DNA from: Sepioteuthis lessoniana | Lineage: Eukaryota; Mollusca; Cephalopoda; Myopsida; Loliginidae | Assembly (NCBI GenBank): GCA_963585895.1 | Contig: OY757915.1 | Span: 96,149,184 to 96,213,183, forward strand | Direction of reading: 5' to 3' | DNA length: 64,000 nt | Shown here: piece by piece, positions 21,129-31,261 of the stretch | Position numbering within the stretch: the first letter of the stretch is position 1 | How the letters are laid out: every line of letters starts with the position of its first letter | Program-made: the position numbers and the translations under genes | Notes under the pieces: generated by a model | Seen by the model: the letters and a program-made list of their open reading frames with translations, nothing else | What the model was told of the DNA's origin: nothing | Databases searched by the model: none

Positions 21129-21704
21129 TTGCCCAGTCAGTTGGGGCTGTAGAATACACTGACTGCACCTCTGCAGAGGGGTAAGACCCCCCCCCCCATA
21201 ACGAGTGTCCTGGATATGACACTAAACAATCTGATGGTGAGGTTCCAGCAGTGCTGGAGATTTGGGGAATGCGGAGTACCCCTTCATTGCCATTGCTCCC
21301 AGGTCCACTCTGGCTCGGAGTGGTAGCACCTGATAGGGCCCTATCTATGGGTTAAATAGAACTAACAGCATACATATACTAAAATGAATTGTTTGAGTAA
21401 ACTAAATAGCTTGAAATAGAAATGTTTTTGACAAACCATACTTACATTTAAACTACGTGCTTATGCTTAACTGAATTATTTGAAATAGAACTGTTTTTTG
21501 ACATTAAAACTGTATTTACACTTAACTGAATTGTTACATATAACTGCTTGAATAGTTTGAAATAGAAATGTTTTTGACAATTTAACTGTACTTATGCTAA
21601 ACTGAATTATTTTTAAATAGAACTGATTATTTACATAAAAATGGATTTGGCATTAAATAACCTACAAAGGTTGATATGCCATAAACCCAATAAACCAACC
21701 AACC
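21129..21704 (+). mobile_element. Repeat family C copy, full structure
   Basis: GCCCAGTCAGTTGGGGCTGT at the start, a run of ten C near 21,188-21,199, ACACTAAACAATCTGATGG, GGCTCGGAGTGGTAGCACCT, then internal CTAAACTGAATT units. The tail is GGATTTGGCATTAAATAACC, TACAAAGGTTGATATGCC and CCAACC. It is the cleanest reference copy of the family here. Confidence 0.83.
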
Positions 21705-21824
21705 ATGTATGCTTCTTGTGTTTCCCGGTAGAGGCTGCTTGTTCCAGCAGGATAAAAGTATACATTCATATGTGTGTGACATGAAACTAATTACCAGATT
21801 TAAACCTCCTTTAAAACTAAATTC

Positions 21825-22085
21825 TTAATAGTCAACCACACAAAAAATATAAATACAAGCATACAATGAACGTGTTTCCTTAATCTCTAGGCATGAAATA
21901 ACCCTAGATTGGTTGACATAACATCAGAATCAATAAATCAATTTTTTTAATCTCTTCTGTTTAAATGTTTTTTTTTTAATCAGACAATTGTTTCTTATCT
22001 TATAGAAGCCATAGAAAAAAATTGCATTAATAACTGTAAATTAAGCCATATTATCATTATTTGGTAGTGACCTGCCTCTCATTAA
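21825..22085 (+). repeat. Dispersed repeat, copy 1 (partner at 29,283-29,545)
   Basis: The ~260-bp segment contains AAGCATACAATGAA, CAGAATCAATAAATCAATTT and ATTAAGCCATATT, and ends GGTAGTGACCTGCC. The same blocks in the same order occur at 29,283-29,545. No coding potential is seen. It may be a dispersed element or part of an old segmental duplication, because each copy follows a family C/D tail. Confidence 0.78.
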
Positions 22086-22195
22086 GACATATTCTCTGTG
22101 GCTGGACCCAACATGTATAATTCAGTTATAGACAACCTTGGTATACAGGTACACTTATACAACAAGTCCATTACTTTGTAAATAGCTTGTATATA

Positions 22196-22668
22196 CAGGG
22201 TGAGCACAAAAACACTTCTTGATTTCAAATATATATATAAGTTGGCCAACCATAGTCAAATTCAATAGCTACTACACCAAGGTTCAGGGGAAAGTACTAC
22301 TCCTTTCCCTGGACTGTTTCACTTACCCTTGATATGTACCTTATAATGCTGGGTGTTAAGCAAGAAGGCATCAAGTACCAATTTTTGAGTCTTGGGGATA
22401 ACTCAACCTGGGATTGAACCCTGGTCTCCCGAGACATTGGTGAACACTTTAACCATTAAGCCAATGGGAATGTAACTTTATTGGAATATTTTTACTTATT
22501 AGTGGCTACAATTGCATGATCTCATAAAATTTCATGTGGTATCAGTTGGTATCACAGAAAAGAAATATTTTTAGTGAATGTATGTGATGTCACCATTTTT
22601 ATAAACATATTCCAGCAAGTTTTGATGTCATGACTTGAAATTGAGGGGGAGTTTTTGTGTTCTCCCTG
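22196..22668. mobile_element. MITE-like element with 18-bp terminal inverted repeats and TA flanks, split by a SINE
   Basis: The left end CAGGGTGAGCACAAAAAC and the inverted right end CAGGGAGAACACAAAAAC match at 16 of 18 positions, with TA on each outer side (22,194-22,195 and 22,669-22,670). Subtracting the family A SINE at 22,241-22,468 leaves about 245 bp with no open frame. This fits a non-autonomous Tc1/mariner-type element. Confidence 0.85.
22241..22468 (-). mobile_element. SINE family A copy inserted in the MITE
   Basis: The minus strand reads CCCATTGGCTTAATGGTTAA, then GGGTTCAATCCCAGGTTGAG and the usual body, ending TAGCTATTGAATTTGACTA. The 3' part is shortened relative to the 8,199 copy (the GGGAGCCTTCGGGTCG portion is missing). 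Confidence 0.8.
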
Positions 22669-22670
22669 TA

Positions 22671-22779
22671 TTTGCCCAACTCCTCCCCAATGAGCATGAT
22701 GTGACACAAGGTCAATTTTTAAGTGGAGTACAGTTGGTCTGAATTCAGAATTTTCCTCCTAAACTGGTTGCCTTACAGT
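22671..22779 (-). mobile_element. SINE family B, 3' part; the rest is at about 23,405-23,490
   Basis: Plus-strand text TTTGCCCAACTCCTCCCCAA, GATGTGACACAAGGTCAATT and CTAAACTGGTTGCCTTACA is the 3' half of family B in reverse. The match resumes at 23,405 with AAAGCTAAAGAACCCAATC and TACTATTTACCCATAAT, so one SINE copy seems to have been opened by later insertions, including the family C copy at 22,821. Its 3' end directly abuts the MITE. Confidence 0.7.
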
Positions 22780-22820
22780 TGTAGAGAAGAGATGATAAGA
22801 GGTATTATCTCTGTATAGAT

Positions 22821-23215
22821 GGCTCTGTTGGCTGGGGCTGTAGAATACACCAACTGCATTTCTACAGAGGAGTAAGACCCCACCCAAACGAGTGTCCTAT
22901 ATATGGTGAGGCTCCTGTAATGCTGGGGGTTTGGGGAATATGGAGTACCCCTTTATTACCATCACTCCCAGGTCCACTCTGACCTGGAGTGGTAGCACCT
23001 AATAAGGTCCTATCTAAGGGTCAAATAAAACTAAACTGTGTACTTATGCTAAACTGAATTGTTTAAAACAGAACTGTTTTGACATTTAAACTGCATACTT
23101 ATGCTAAACTGAATTTTTTGAAACAGAACTGTTAATATGAATAAAAGTGGATTTGGCATTAAATAATCTACAATCATTGATTTGCCATAAAACCAAACCA
23201 AATCAAACCTTCTGT
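22821..23215 (+). mobile_element. Repeat family C copy, short form
   Basis: GTTGGCTGGGGCTGTAGAAT, GAGTGTCCTATATATGGTGA (a deletion removes ACACTAAACAATCTGATGG), GGAGTGGTAGCACCTAATAA, two internal CTTATGCTAAACTGAATT units, and the tail GGATTTGGCATTAAATAATC with CCAAACC. Confidence 0.8.
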
Positions 23216-23968
23216 CTAGAATATTTTTTAATAAAAGCATTGACGGTTTTAGCTGGATGGGCCTCTCTTCCTAGTAAGACTAGCGAGCAACAGACCTCCG
23301 TTAACACATCCTTGTATGTGTTGTAAGATAAACCCTATTTATTGTAAGTTATGATTTGACTTATTATTTTGATAATCCACCCCAATAACATTACAATGCA
23401 TATCAAAGCTAAAGAACCCAATCTGTTCTACTATTTACCCATAATGTGAAGGGGCACAGATGAATTCATGCCTTTGCACGAATTGAAAAATAATCAGCTT
23501 TATCAGGGTTTTGTGTAGTCACACTGTATAACCGTCATTATGCAAGCACAAGGATAAGTTATATGTTATTAGGAAGCTCTTTCGTTTTTTTTTTAGGGGC
23601 CTTAGTTTATAAACATAAAAATATCAATTTCCTCTGTCAGCATTCATAGCAGACACAGATTAAAAACAAAATGAAATATGAGGTATGTTTGAAAAATATT
23701 GAGATTGAATCTTTAATTTTCTAAAATCCTAAAATCTAAAATTTCAATGAAGATTTGTTGATAGCTGATCAACTTATATAATAAAATGGTGATACCTAAA
23801 TCTCAAAACTGCTGATTAGAAGTCATTCAGCTGAGTCAGTACTAATTACTGATACTTTTAAATAAGCAGTTTTTGGTGAAATATATATTGAACATTCTTC
23901 TTTCTTTTTTTTTCTTAGTCTTCCTTTCTTGGTCTGTCTTGTTTCTTTCTTTGTTTATTATTTAGCTC
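23216..23968. other. Non-coding DNA with the remaining part of a family B SINE
   Basis: Apart from the SINE remainder at 23,405-23,490 no family or gene is recognised. AT-rich. Confidence 0.4.
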
Positions 23969-23969
23969 T

Positions 23970-24009
<40 letters not shown>

Positions 24010-24244
24010 TTATAGCCCTTCTTTGTTTCTTTCCCTATTTTCATTATCTGTATTTATCAAATTACTTCTTCGAGTTGTCTTCTTCTTCTTCTTCTTCTTC
24101 TTCTTCTTCTTCTTCTTCTTCTTCTTCTTCTTCTTCTTCTTCTTCTTCTTCTTCTTCCATTGTTTTTTGGGGCAAGTGCAATACTTCAAGTGACTTTTTC
24201 TTATTTCTAAGACAGAAAATTTATCTAAACTTACTTTTTTTGGA

Positions 24245-24287
<43 letters not shown>

Positions 24288-24301
24288 GCACACACACACG
24301 C

Positions 24302-24332
<31 letters not shown>
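23969..24332. repeat. Microsatellite cluster: (TTTC)n, (CTT)n, (CA)n, (TA)n
   Basis: Four tracts lie within 360 bp: TTTC at 23,969-24,010, about 27 CTT triplets at 24,078-24,158, CA at 24,247-24,285, and TA at 24,307-24,332. The CTT tract yields artefactual poly-Ser and poly-Lys open frames. Confidence 0.96.
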
Positions 24333-24333
<1 letters not shown>

Positions 24334-25458
24334 GTAATTTGCAATAAAGTTTTCAAGTATGCCTGGCTTGAAGAGGCACAAAAAAAAACTTCTTTAAGAA
24401 CTGAATCATCTCTGTCTATCATCTCTGCATCAAGGTTTGCAAGATTGCAGTTGGTTTGAAAAGTCATCTGAGAGAATACAGCCAAAAGAGAAAGAGAAAA
24501 CATCAATCAAGATGATGCTTGGGATCAAGAGATGTCACTCATCTGTGAAAATAGAGCAATCATACATATAAAAATCTCATTATAATATTTGCTGGGTTAT
24601 AGTTATATGTACATACATATATATAGAAAGAGAGAGAGAAAGCCAGGGAAATCCATGCTAGCCGTGCAACTTGATGATAATGATGGTGATGATGATGAAT
24701 ATATATATATATATATATATATATCACTAACCCAGAAAACAGGGCATATTATTCTGAGATTTTTATTATTATGAGACCTAAAATGCTTTAACTTAGGGAA
24801 TAAAATAATTTCCTGTCTAATTTTTTCATCCTCCAAATTCTCATTATGTTGTATACTCACAACCATACAACTGTACGTATACATATACAAATATATGCAG
24901 AAACATAGTCAATAATAATGATGAACTTCAATGAATGAACAAACACACTTCTTTATAAAAATATATCTCTCACACTTTATTCTCGAAAGGGTTGATGTTG
25001 GTTGTGTGTGAGAGGTGAATTGGAGACGGGGACAGACTGCTACATATTGACCCAAAGTTCTTCTGACCATAGCAGCACTTCTTTCTCATCTTGGCTGGGG
25101 TTGCTTGACTGTGGGTCACTGAGGGCCCAAAGCCCTCTGTCTGCCACTGGCTCTCACTCCAGCATCTTGTCCCCAACTGACTCCAACTCCAACTGGAACT
25201 GACCCAAGCTGTCTGTGGCACCTGGTTATATAATTGTCTCATGCCCACCTGCTTCCGCTATTCCTCCACTTATTTACACAGGTGTATCTCTTGATTGACA
25301 GCTCGGTCAAGGGTCAATATATAACAATTAAAATGAACACAACTATGAACACTTTGCTTTTTAAACAGTAATATGAATATCATCATGGATCACTGTTCTA
25401 ATTGGAACTCATTGGATTTATAGGTCATGTATTACATTACAAAAATTCTCAGTATGTT
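24333..25458. other. Non-coding DNA, with a GC-richer possible LTR-like block
   Basis: No gene is recognised. A TA tract lies at about 24,699-24,724. The block 24,970-25,290 is GC-richer, contains AATAAAG on the minus strand (plus CTTTATT at 24,976-24,982), and ends in TTTACACA. This could be a minus-strand LTR, but no target duplication was found. Confidence 0.3.
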
Positions 25459-25483
25459 TATATATATATATATATATATATAT
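25459..25483. repeat. (TA)n microsatellite flanking a mariner relic
   Basis: About 12 TA units lie immediately left of the mariner inverted repeat. This may be the outer part of the TA-rich tail of the SINE at 26,390. Confidence 0.9.
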
Positions 25484-26385
25484 GTGTGGTGCCTTCAATA
25501 AGTTTCGAGACTTTTTTTGTACAGGCATTTAAAATTGTCATAGACTCTTGAAAATTCAGTATGTTATTGCTATACATCTTATGAGATGACTGACCAATTT
25601 TTATGATTTCAGCTTCAAATAAACAGCTACAGCAGCAGTTGGAATACACCCTACTAAAGCCTGATTATCACAGCTGGTGAATTTCAAAAATGCAATCTGG
25701 ACGTGAGGACACTTTAGAAGAATGATATGCAATAAAATTGTGTTTTAAACTTGAAAAAAAGGCCACAGAAACATATAGAATGCTTCAGACTGCTTTTCGG
25801 CCATCTAGCATGAATCGAGGATCAGTTTTTGAGTGGCAGAAGAGATTCAAAGAAGCCAGGGACTCTGTGAGGGATGATGAGAGGTGTGGGAGGAGTAAGG
25901 AAGTCAATAAACCAAAGTTGATTGGCCATAGGGTTAGGCTGAGGGTTAGGGTTACTATGTTGAGGTTTTAAGGGAGTTCAGGAAGAGATTCCTAGGGAAG
26001 AGGCCAGAACTCTTCAAATAGGGTCAGTGGCATTTCCACCAGGACAATACACCAGTCCACAACTCCATTCTTGTCATAGACTATTTGACCAAGATGGGCA
26101 TCAAGAAAGTTCCTCAGCCTCCCTATAGTCCAGACCTTGTTACCTGTGACTTTTGGTTATTCCCTAAGCTCAGAGGCTGTCATTATGAGACAATTGAGGA
26201 GATGAAAGAGGCTGTGATGAAGGTCATTGACACGCTCACACAAGAGGACTTCCATGGGGCCTTCCAGAAGTTCTTGGAATGGTACAAGGAGATTACTTCG
26301 AAGCGGACTAGAATTTTATGTGTTTACTATGAATAAAAGTGCCCATATGAAAAAAGTCTGGAAACTGATCTAATGATCCTTGTAT
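25484..26385 (+). mobile_element. Mariner-type transposon relic with terminal inverted repeats
   Basis: The left end contains ATAAGTTTCGAGACTTTTTT and the inverted right end ATCAGTTTCCAGACTTTTTT (18 of 20 match). Transposase pieces are clear. The N-terminal helix-turn-helix part is at 25,738-25,920 (ATETYRMLQTAFRPSSMNRG, VFEWQKRFKEARDSVRDDER). The end of the catalytic domain is at 26,030-26,330 (FHQDNTPVHNS, VPQPPYSPDLVTCDFWLFPK, EDFHGAFQKFLEWYKE). A central part of the transposase is missing, and stops separate the halves. The DNTPxH and PPYSPDLxxxDFWLFP motifs identify the mariner family. It cannot encode an active enzyme. Confidence 0.9.
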
Positions 26386-26389
26386 TTAT

Positions 26390-26674
26390 ATACCTTAACC
26401 TCCACATAAGTAGGATGTGGCACAAGGTCAATTTTTTAAGCAGAATTTAACAGGCGTGAATTCAGAGATTTACTTCTAGACTGGCTGATATACGTAGGTT
26501 AAAGAGCCCAGTCTGCACTAATATTTGTCCTTTGCTGGAGGGAGAATAGTTGGATTTATACCTTTATCAAAATTATTAACACCATATGAAATGCAATTAG
26601 CCTCGTCCAGGATTTGAACCCGTGTCACCATGTCTATTTCTAGTGAAGATAACGATTTCACCGCGAGAATTCTC
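26390..26674 (-). mobile_element. SINE family B copy next to the mariner
   Basis: Minus-strand order: a head with box A partly lost (CGGTGAAATCGTTATC), GACACGGGTTCAAATCCTGG, the usual body, TGTGCCACATCCTACTTATG, and an end near GGAGGTTAAGGTATATAAAT. Its 3' tail touches the right end of the mariner. Confidence 0.83.
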
Positions 26675-26679
26675 TTAAT

Positions 26680-27372
26680 TCATATTTCATTTGTATACAT
26701 GGCTACATGCACGCACACTCACACATATATACATGTATAAATATATGCGTGTGTGTGTGTGTGTGTGTACATGTGTGTAACCATATATACAAATGAAATT
26801 GGATCTAAGAGAGTTTTGCTTCATCTTCACCAGACCCTGAACAATAAAATATTCCCAATTGGCCAATGAAGCAGGGTTTTGATGACATGAGTTTTCCTTT
26901 TGATTTGGTTGTTGGTAGCTTAGGGACACTCAATAATAAACTTTGCTCAGGTTAACTCAAATAGGTCTTACTGTTTGTAAATGAAACAGCACAAACATAG
27001 ACCAAGCCTGCCACCCTCAATTTGATCTGCAATCACTTTGGGATCTGATATGTGGAACACCATGCACCTGTACAGGTAATTCTAACTTGATGGGTTGAAA
27101 TCACTTTGCAGAGCACAAATGTCTAATCACTTTGAATAAATTATTTGTTCTAGTTTTTGATGAATCAGGTAACTTTGTCATCTTGAATTGTTGCACATCA
27201 AAACCCCAGTGATGATAAAGGGATAGTGTCAATGGAAGCCCCTAGCTTGAAATTTGCACATAATTAGTTGAAGACAACCACATGAGAAAATATGAATAAG
27301 ATTGCATTTTTGACAAAAACTATTCAACTAACCTTATTTGTCATTTATGACAAGAGGATTCACCATATAACT
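26680..27372. other. Non-coding DNA, no family recognised
   Basis: CA/TG-rich patches at 26,710-26,780, otherwise ordinary AT-rich sequence without a gene. Confidence 0.4.
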
Positions 27373-27825
27373 GTCATTATCATCATCATGTTGTGCCACA
27401 GGCACGGATATCCCTGACCCTCTCTCGCCACTTCTCCTTATCGTTCATCACCTCTGGTAGGTTTTCAGGGCCACATTCCATATCCTCACATAGCTGCTGA
27501 ATGTATGTTCAAGCTGGTTGTCCCACTTTTGCCCGGCCATATGTGGGAGTCCTTAGGAGTACATCACTTATGAGCTCATCCCTGCTTCTCCAGCAATGTC
27601 CTGCATGTCTGGTTCGTCTAGCTTGAATAGTTTTCGTGATAGGAGGCAGGTGGCCGTATAGTTGGTGCTTTGTGGGGTGTTGCCGCCAGGACTTGTTCAA
27701 GATTGCTCACAGCATTCTTGTGTAATTGCCGTCTAGCTTCTTCTCCAGCCATTTAGTTAGCGTCCAAGTAGTGCATCCATACAGCAGTATCAATACGACC
27801 GCTGCCTGGAAGAAACTGCGTTAGG
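27373..27825 (-). pseudogene. 3' end of the LINE family seen at 3,556 (C-terminal region and (ATG)n tail)
   Basis: The minus strand gives YGCTTWTLTKWLEKKLDGNY, LNKSWRQHPTKHQLYGHLPP, RRTRHAGHCWRSRDELISDV, then WRERVRDIRACGTT and a tail of ATGATGATG type. This C-terminal segment with the HxPxxHxLYGxLPP and RRxRHAGHCxR patterns is typical of the same endonuclease/RT retrotransposon family. It is 5'-truncated, as expected for a LINE insertion, with an internal stop near 27,512. Confidence 0.88.
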
Positions 27826-28039
27826 CAAAACCCTTAAAAAAAAATAAATAAAAAAAGATGACACATCATCATAATATTTTTATTTAATTAATAGAATTAA
27901 AATAATCTTTGAAAATAAAACAATTTAGCACTGGAAATAATTTTTCAGTCATCCGATTTCTTGATCTTGATTTTGAAATGCTAACTGCCCTGTTAGCAAG
28001 ACTTGAAATTCACTGATAGCATCCTTTGTACATCCAACT

Positions 28040-28345
28040 GTATCTGATAGTGAGGCTCCAGGTCTTGAGATCTGAGGAGTGTGGAGTAGCTCTTCATTGC
28101 CATTACACTTGGGTTTACTCTGTCCTGGAGTGTTAGTACCTGTTAAGATCCCATCAATGGCTCAAATAGTACTTGTATCCTGGGTATGACATCCAATTGC
28201 ATCTGATAGTGAAACTCCAGGTCCTAAGATCTGAAGAGTGTAGAGTAGCTCTTCATTGCCATTACATCCGGGTTCACTTTGATCCAAAGTGGTAGGACCT
28301 GTTAGGGTCAAATAAAACTGTTCAATCGTTTACTTGAAACCATAT
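28040..28345 (+). repeat. Tandem pair of fragments related to repeat family C
   Basis: CATCCAACTGTATCTGATAG, GTGAGGCTCCAGGTC, GGAGTAGCTCTTCATTGCCA, GGAGTGTTAGTACCTGTTA is followed about 160 bp later by CATCCAATTGCATCTGATAG and the same series of blocks. The heads and tails of family C are missing. Confidence 0.72.
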
Positions 28346-28457
28346 GAGGGCTGATATTGCCATGGCGTAGTGGCTAAAATGCTGGACTGCTTCCTTGAAG
28401 TAGGTGAGTTTGAATTCCATGCACTATTATGTTCATTTCCAGACCACTTCAAAAGGT

Positions 28458-29081
28458 CATCATCATCATCATCATGTCGCTCTATCTTGCCCTCTCTTGC
28501 CACACCTTCCTATCATCCATTGTTTTCAGCAGATCCTCAGGGCTACATCCCGTATCGGCATAGAGCTACTGTATCATATTTACCCAACCCCTCCGCTCGC
28601 GCAGGATATGACACAAGGTCAATTTTTTTAAGCAGAGTTTAACAGGTTTGAATTCAGAGTTTTCCTTCTCCAAGACTAGTTGCCTCACCAAGGCTGAAGA
28701 ACCTAGTCTGCCCTACTATTTACCCATATCTGGAAGGAGAATAATTGGATTCATACCTTTCCCAAGGGTATTAGTGCAATGTGAAATCAGTCTCGTCCAG
28801 GATTTGAACTCATGTCACCGTGTCCATTTCCTGTGACGATAAACATTACACCACGGGCACCTCCTGAAAACAGAACAGCTGTATGTAGGTTCGAGCTGGA
28901 GGTCCTGCCTTTGCTCGTCCATGTGAAGGGGTCCACTGGAATACATCTATCACTCATGAGTTCATCCCGACTTCTCCAGCAGTGTCCTGCATGTCTGGTT
29001 CGTTTAATTTTGATAGTTTTTGTGATAGGTGGTAGGTGGCCGTATAGCTACTGCTTTGTGGAGTGCTGTCTGCAGGACTTG
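28458..29081 (-). mobile_element. LINE 3' fragment inserted in SINE D, with a 10-bp target duplication
   Basis: The LINE text matches the 27,373 copy: (ATG)n tail at 28,458-28,475, then ACTTCTCCAGCAGTGTCCTG and GGTGGTAGGTGGCCGTATAG on the plus strand. TTCAAAAGGT stands at both edges (28,448-28,457 and 29,082-29,091), consistent with target-primed insertion of a 5'-truncated LINE. The copy is opened by a family B SINE at 28,572-28,864. Confidence 0.85.
28572..28864 (-). mobile_element. SINE family B copy inside the LINE fragment
   Basis: Minus strand: GGTGCCCGTGGTGTAATG, ACACGGTGACATGAGTTCAA, the body TACCCTTGGGAAAGGTATGA, and the end GAGCGGAGGGGTTGGGTAAA. It is nearly intact. An approximate duplication (GAGCTACTGTAT beside GAACAGCTGTAT) marks the insertion site in the LINE. 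Confidence 0.87.
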
Positions 29082-29282
29082 TTCAAAAGGTACCAACCTC
29101 TTAATCCTCCCCAGCTATAGGTTAAATAGCATCACTGCTGTTTTTCATCAAGGATGGATTTGACATTAAATAACCTATCAAGGTTGATATGCTATTAAAC
29201 AAAGAAACCTTGAAACCATACAACTCTGTGCAAATTTTTTGTATTAGATAGGAATACTTGATATCAGATCATCATGTGCAGA

Positions 29283-29545
29283 AAATTCTTAAGAAAGAAC
29301 TACACAACAAATAAATATAAGCATACAATGAATGTGAATCCTTAACCTCAAGGCCTAAAATAACCTTAGATGAGTTGGTGTACCATCAAAATCAATAAAT
29401 CAATTTTTTAAATTTCTTCTGTTTGAAATTTTTTATTTAATCTGAAACTCTTGCTACTTCTCTTATAGCCAATAAAAATATTCTGCACAGATAACTTTGT
29501 ATATTAAGCCATGTTTTCATTCTTTGGTACTGACCTGCCTTTCAG
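29283..29545 (+). repeat. Dispersed repeat, copy 2 (partner at 21,825-22,085)
   Basis: Shares AAGCATACAATGAATGTG, CAAAATCAATAAATCAATTT, ATTAAGCCATG and GGTACTGACCTGCC with the partner in the same order. It follows a SINE family D tail, as copy 1 follows a family C tail. Confidence 0.78.
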
Positions 29546-30114
29546 ATATATCACCTTATATATAGTTATATACCTGCTTAAATGTAGGCAGAAGGTAACA
29601 ATAAAATATTAACTAAAATCCAACACTTTTTCCTAAATAGAAGTTTCAATATCATCATGGACTGCTGTTACAATAAGAATTTAACAATTCAATATTTCAA
29701 TATAATTCAATTTACTAAATCTCAGTTGTCTGATTTCATGAGATGAAATATTTTCATTATTCCAGACAATTTTTTTTACTTGCATTCTTTTTTTTTGCTT
29801 CTTTTCTCAGTACTTTTAGTAGTTATATTCTTCCCCTTTCAACTCAACTTTCTAGAATTCAATATGAAGGAATTGCTTCAGACAAGACTTGCTGTCCTAT
29901 TGCAACACCTAAGCCATCTTGGAAGCAGAAGCTGCTGACAGCCAAAGAGAGTTCTTATCGCTAATCCTCTTCCCATTGCTTTCCTTCCTACTTTCTCCAT
30001 ACGATTTTCTGTTGACTAAACATTGGTATTAATATTTTAATTCTCCAAAGTTCTAACATAAAGTGCTTTCATTATTCCACACATTTTTTACCTGTATGAG
30101 ACAATATATTCTTT
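29546..30114. other. Non-coding DNA, no family recognised
   Basis: AT-rich. The phrase AATATCATCATGGACTGCTG near 29,648 resembles AATATCATCATGGATCACTG near 25,376, so another old duplicated segment may be present. Confidence 0.4.
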
Positions 30115-30405
30115 GGCCTATATTTTAGACAATATTCTTTAGTCTACATTTAAAACAATATTCTTTGGATGAATATTTTAGACAATATATTCTTTGCTCA
30201 ACATTCGATGATATATTATTCAGCTTATATCATAAACAATATTTTTGGTCTATATTTTTTAGATAATATTTCTTGTTATGCTTTTTAAACAATATTATTT
30301 AGTCTATATTTTAAACAATATATTCTTTCATCTATATTTTTAGTAATATTTTTTGCTCTACATTTTAGACAATATTCTTTGGTATGCTTTTTAAGACAAT
30401 ATATG
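30115..30405. repeat. Degenerate AT-rich minisatellite, unit about 30 bp
   Basis: About nine units of the type TATATTTTAGACAATATTCT followed by TTGGTC or similar, with variable length. It ends directly at the left inverted repeat of the mariner at 30,407. Confidence 0.82.
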
Positions 30406-30406
30406 A

Positions 30407-31230
30407 GTGTCATTCAATAAATAAGGGGATTTTTTTAAAAAAAGCAAAATATTTTTTTTCAGAATTTTTTTCCATAAATGTAAACTCTGCCTTGTTTGGA
30501 ATTGTTTGTAATGGTTATCGTCATTGGAAATGGACACAGCAACACGAGTTCAAATCCTAGACGAGACTGATTGCATTTCACATAGCACTAATACCCTTGA
30601 GAAAGGTATGAATCCAATTATTCTCCCTCCAGCTATGGGTAAATAGTAGGGCAGACTGATTTCTTCAGGTTTGGTCAGGCAACTACTCTAGGTGAAAGAA
30701 AACTCTGAATTCAATCCTGTTAAAATCCATTTAAAAATTGACCTTGTGTCATATCCTACCCAAGTGGAGGGGTTGGTAAATATGTATTGCAAAAATTATT
30801 CTAATCTTAAAAAAATTTTTGTTTTGAAGCTATTCAAAATAGTTGCCAATCAGAGTGTTCCGATCTTACACAGAGGTCTGTCACCAAATTTTTGGTGGTT
30901 GAGAAGTGCAAACCATATGAAATTTATAGAAAACTCTATGATGTGTATGGAGAAACATGTTTTAGTCAAAAAAATCTTTATAAATAGGCTGAACAACGGT
31001 TTGCCACAATGATCTTGAGTGCAAAAAATAGTCAAAATAGTGGAAACACACTGACTTTCTGGTAAAGAAAATACTCCATACACAATGTTCAGTAAAGAAG
31101 GTGTTGCTGACAGTGTTCTGAGGCATAAAAAGGTCCATTACTAATGATTTCTTTGAAAAAGTGCGGCTATAAACAGTGCTTCCTATTGTCAACTCCTTTG
31201 ACAAAATTCCCCTTATTTATTGAATGATAT
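30407..31230 (+). mobile_element. Second mariner-type transposon relic, holding a family B SINE
   Basis: The left end TCATTCAATAAATAAGGGGA (from 30,410) is mirrored at the right end (plus TCCCCTTATTTATTGAATGA at 31,208-31,227), a perfect 20-bp inverted match. Transposase traces between 30,830 and 31,200: KFIENSMMCMEKHVLVKK-type helix-turn-helix text in shifted frames, then near 31,120 KGPLLMISLKKCGYKQCF, recognisable as the mariner KGPxxxDFLxKGxTVN region. Most of the catalytic domain is deleted. It has different ends from the mariner at 25,484, so it is another subfamily. Confidence 0.86.
30500..30783 (+). mobile_element. SINE family B copy inside the mariner
   Basis: TTGTAATGGTTATCGTCATT, AACACGAGTTCAAATCCTAG, TACCCTTGAGAAAGGTATGA, TGTGTCATATCCTACCCAAG, GGAGGGGTTGGTAAATATG. 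Near full length. Confidence 0.86.
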
Positions 31231-31261
31231 ATGTACTTGATTTATATTCTACATAGTTCAG

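Larger units (their letters stand above)
28350..29209 (+). mobile_element. SINE family D copy, split by a LINE insertion (pieces 28,350-28,457 and 29,082-29,209)
   Basis: The left piece holds the tRNA-like head (TGGCGTAGTGGCTAAAATGC; GTGAGTTTGAATTCCATGC). The right piece holds TCCCCAGCTATAGGTTAAAT and the tail GGATTTGACATTAAATAACC with AAAGAAACC. The two pieces together match the intact copy at 14,434-14,675. Confidence 0.85.

Noticed and set aside
24010-24381. Poly-Lys and poly-Ser open frames
   Set aside because: They arise from the (CTT)n, (CA)n and (TA)n microsatellites.
24970-25290. A second solo LTR
   Set aside because: The GC-rich block, AATAAA and TTTACACA end are suggestive, but no matching target duplication or TG/CA pair was found.
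25918-25952. Interstitial telomere repeat (GGGTTAGG words)
   Set aside because: Only two or three TTAGGG-like words occur, and they lie within mariner transposase sequence.
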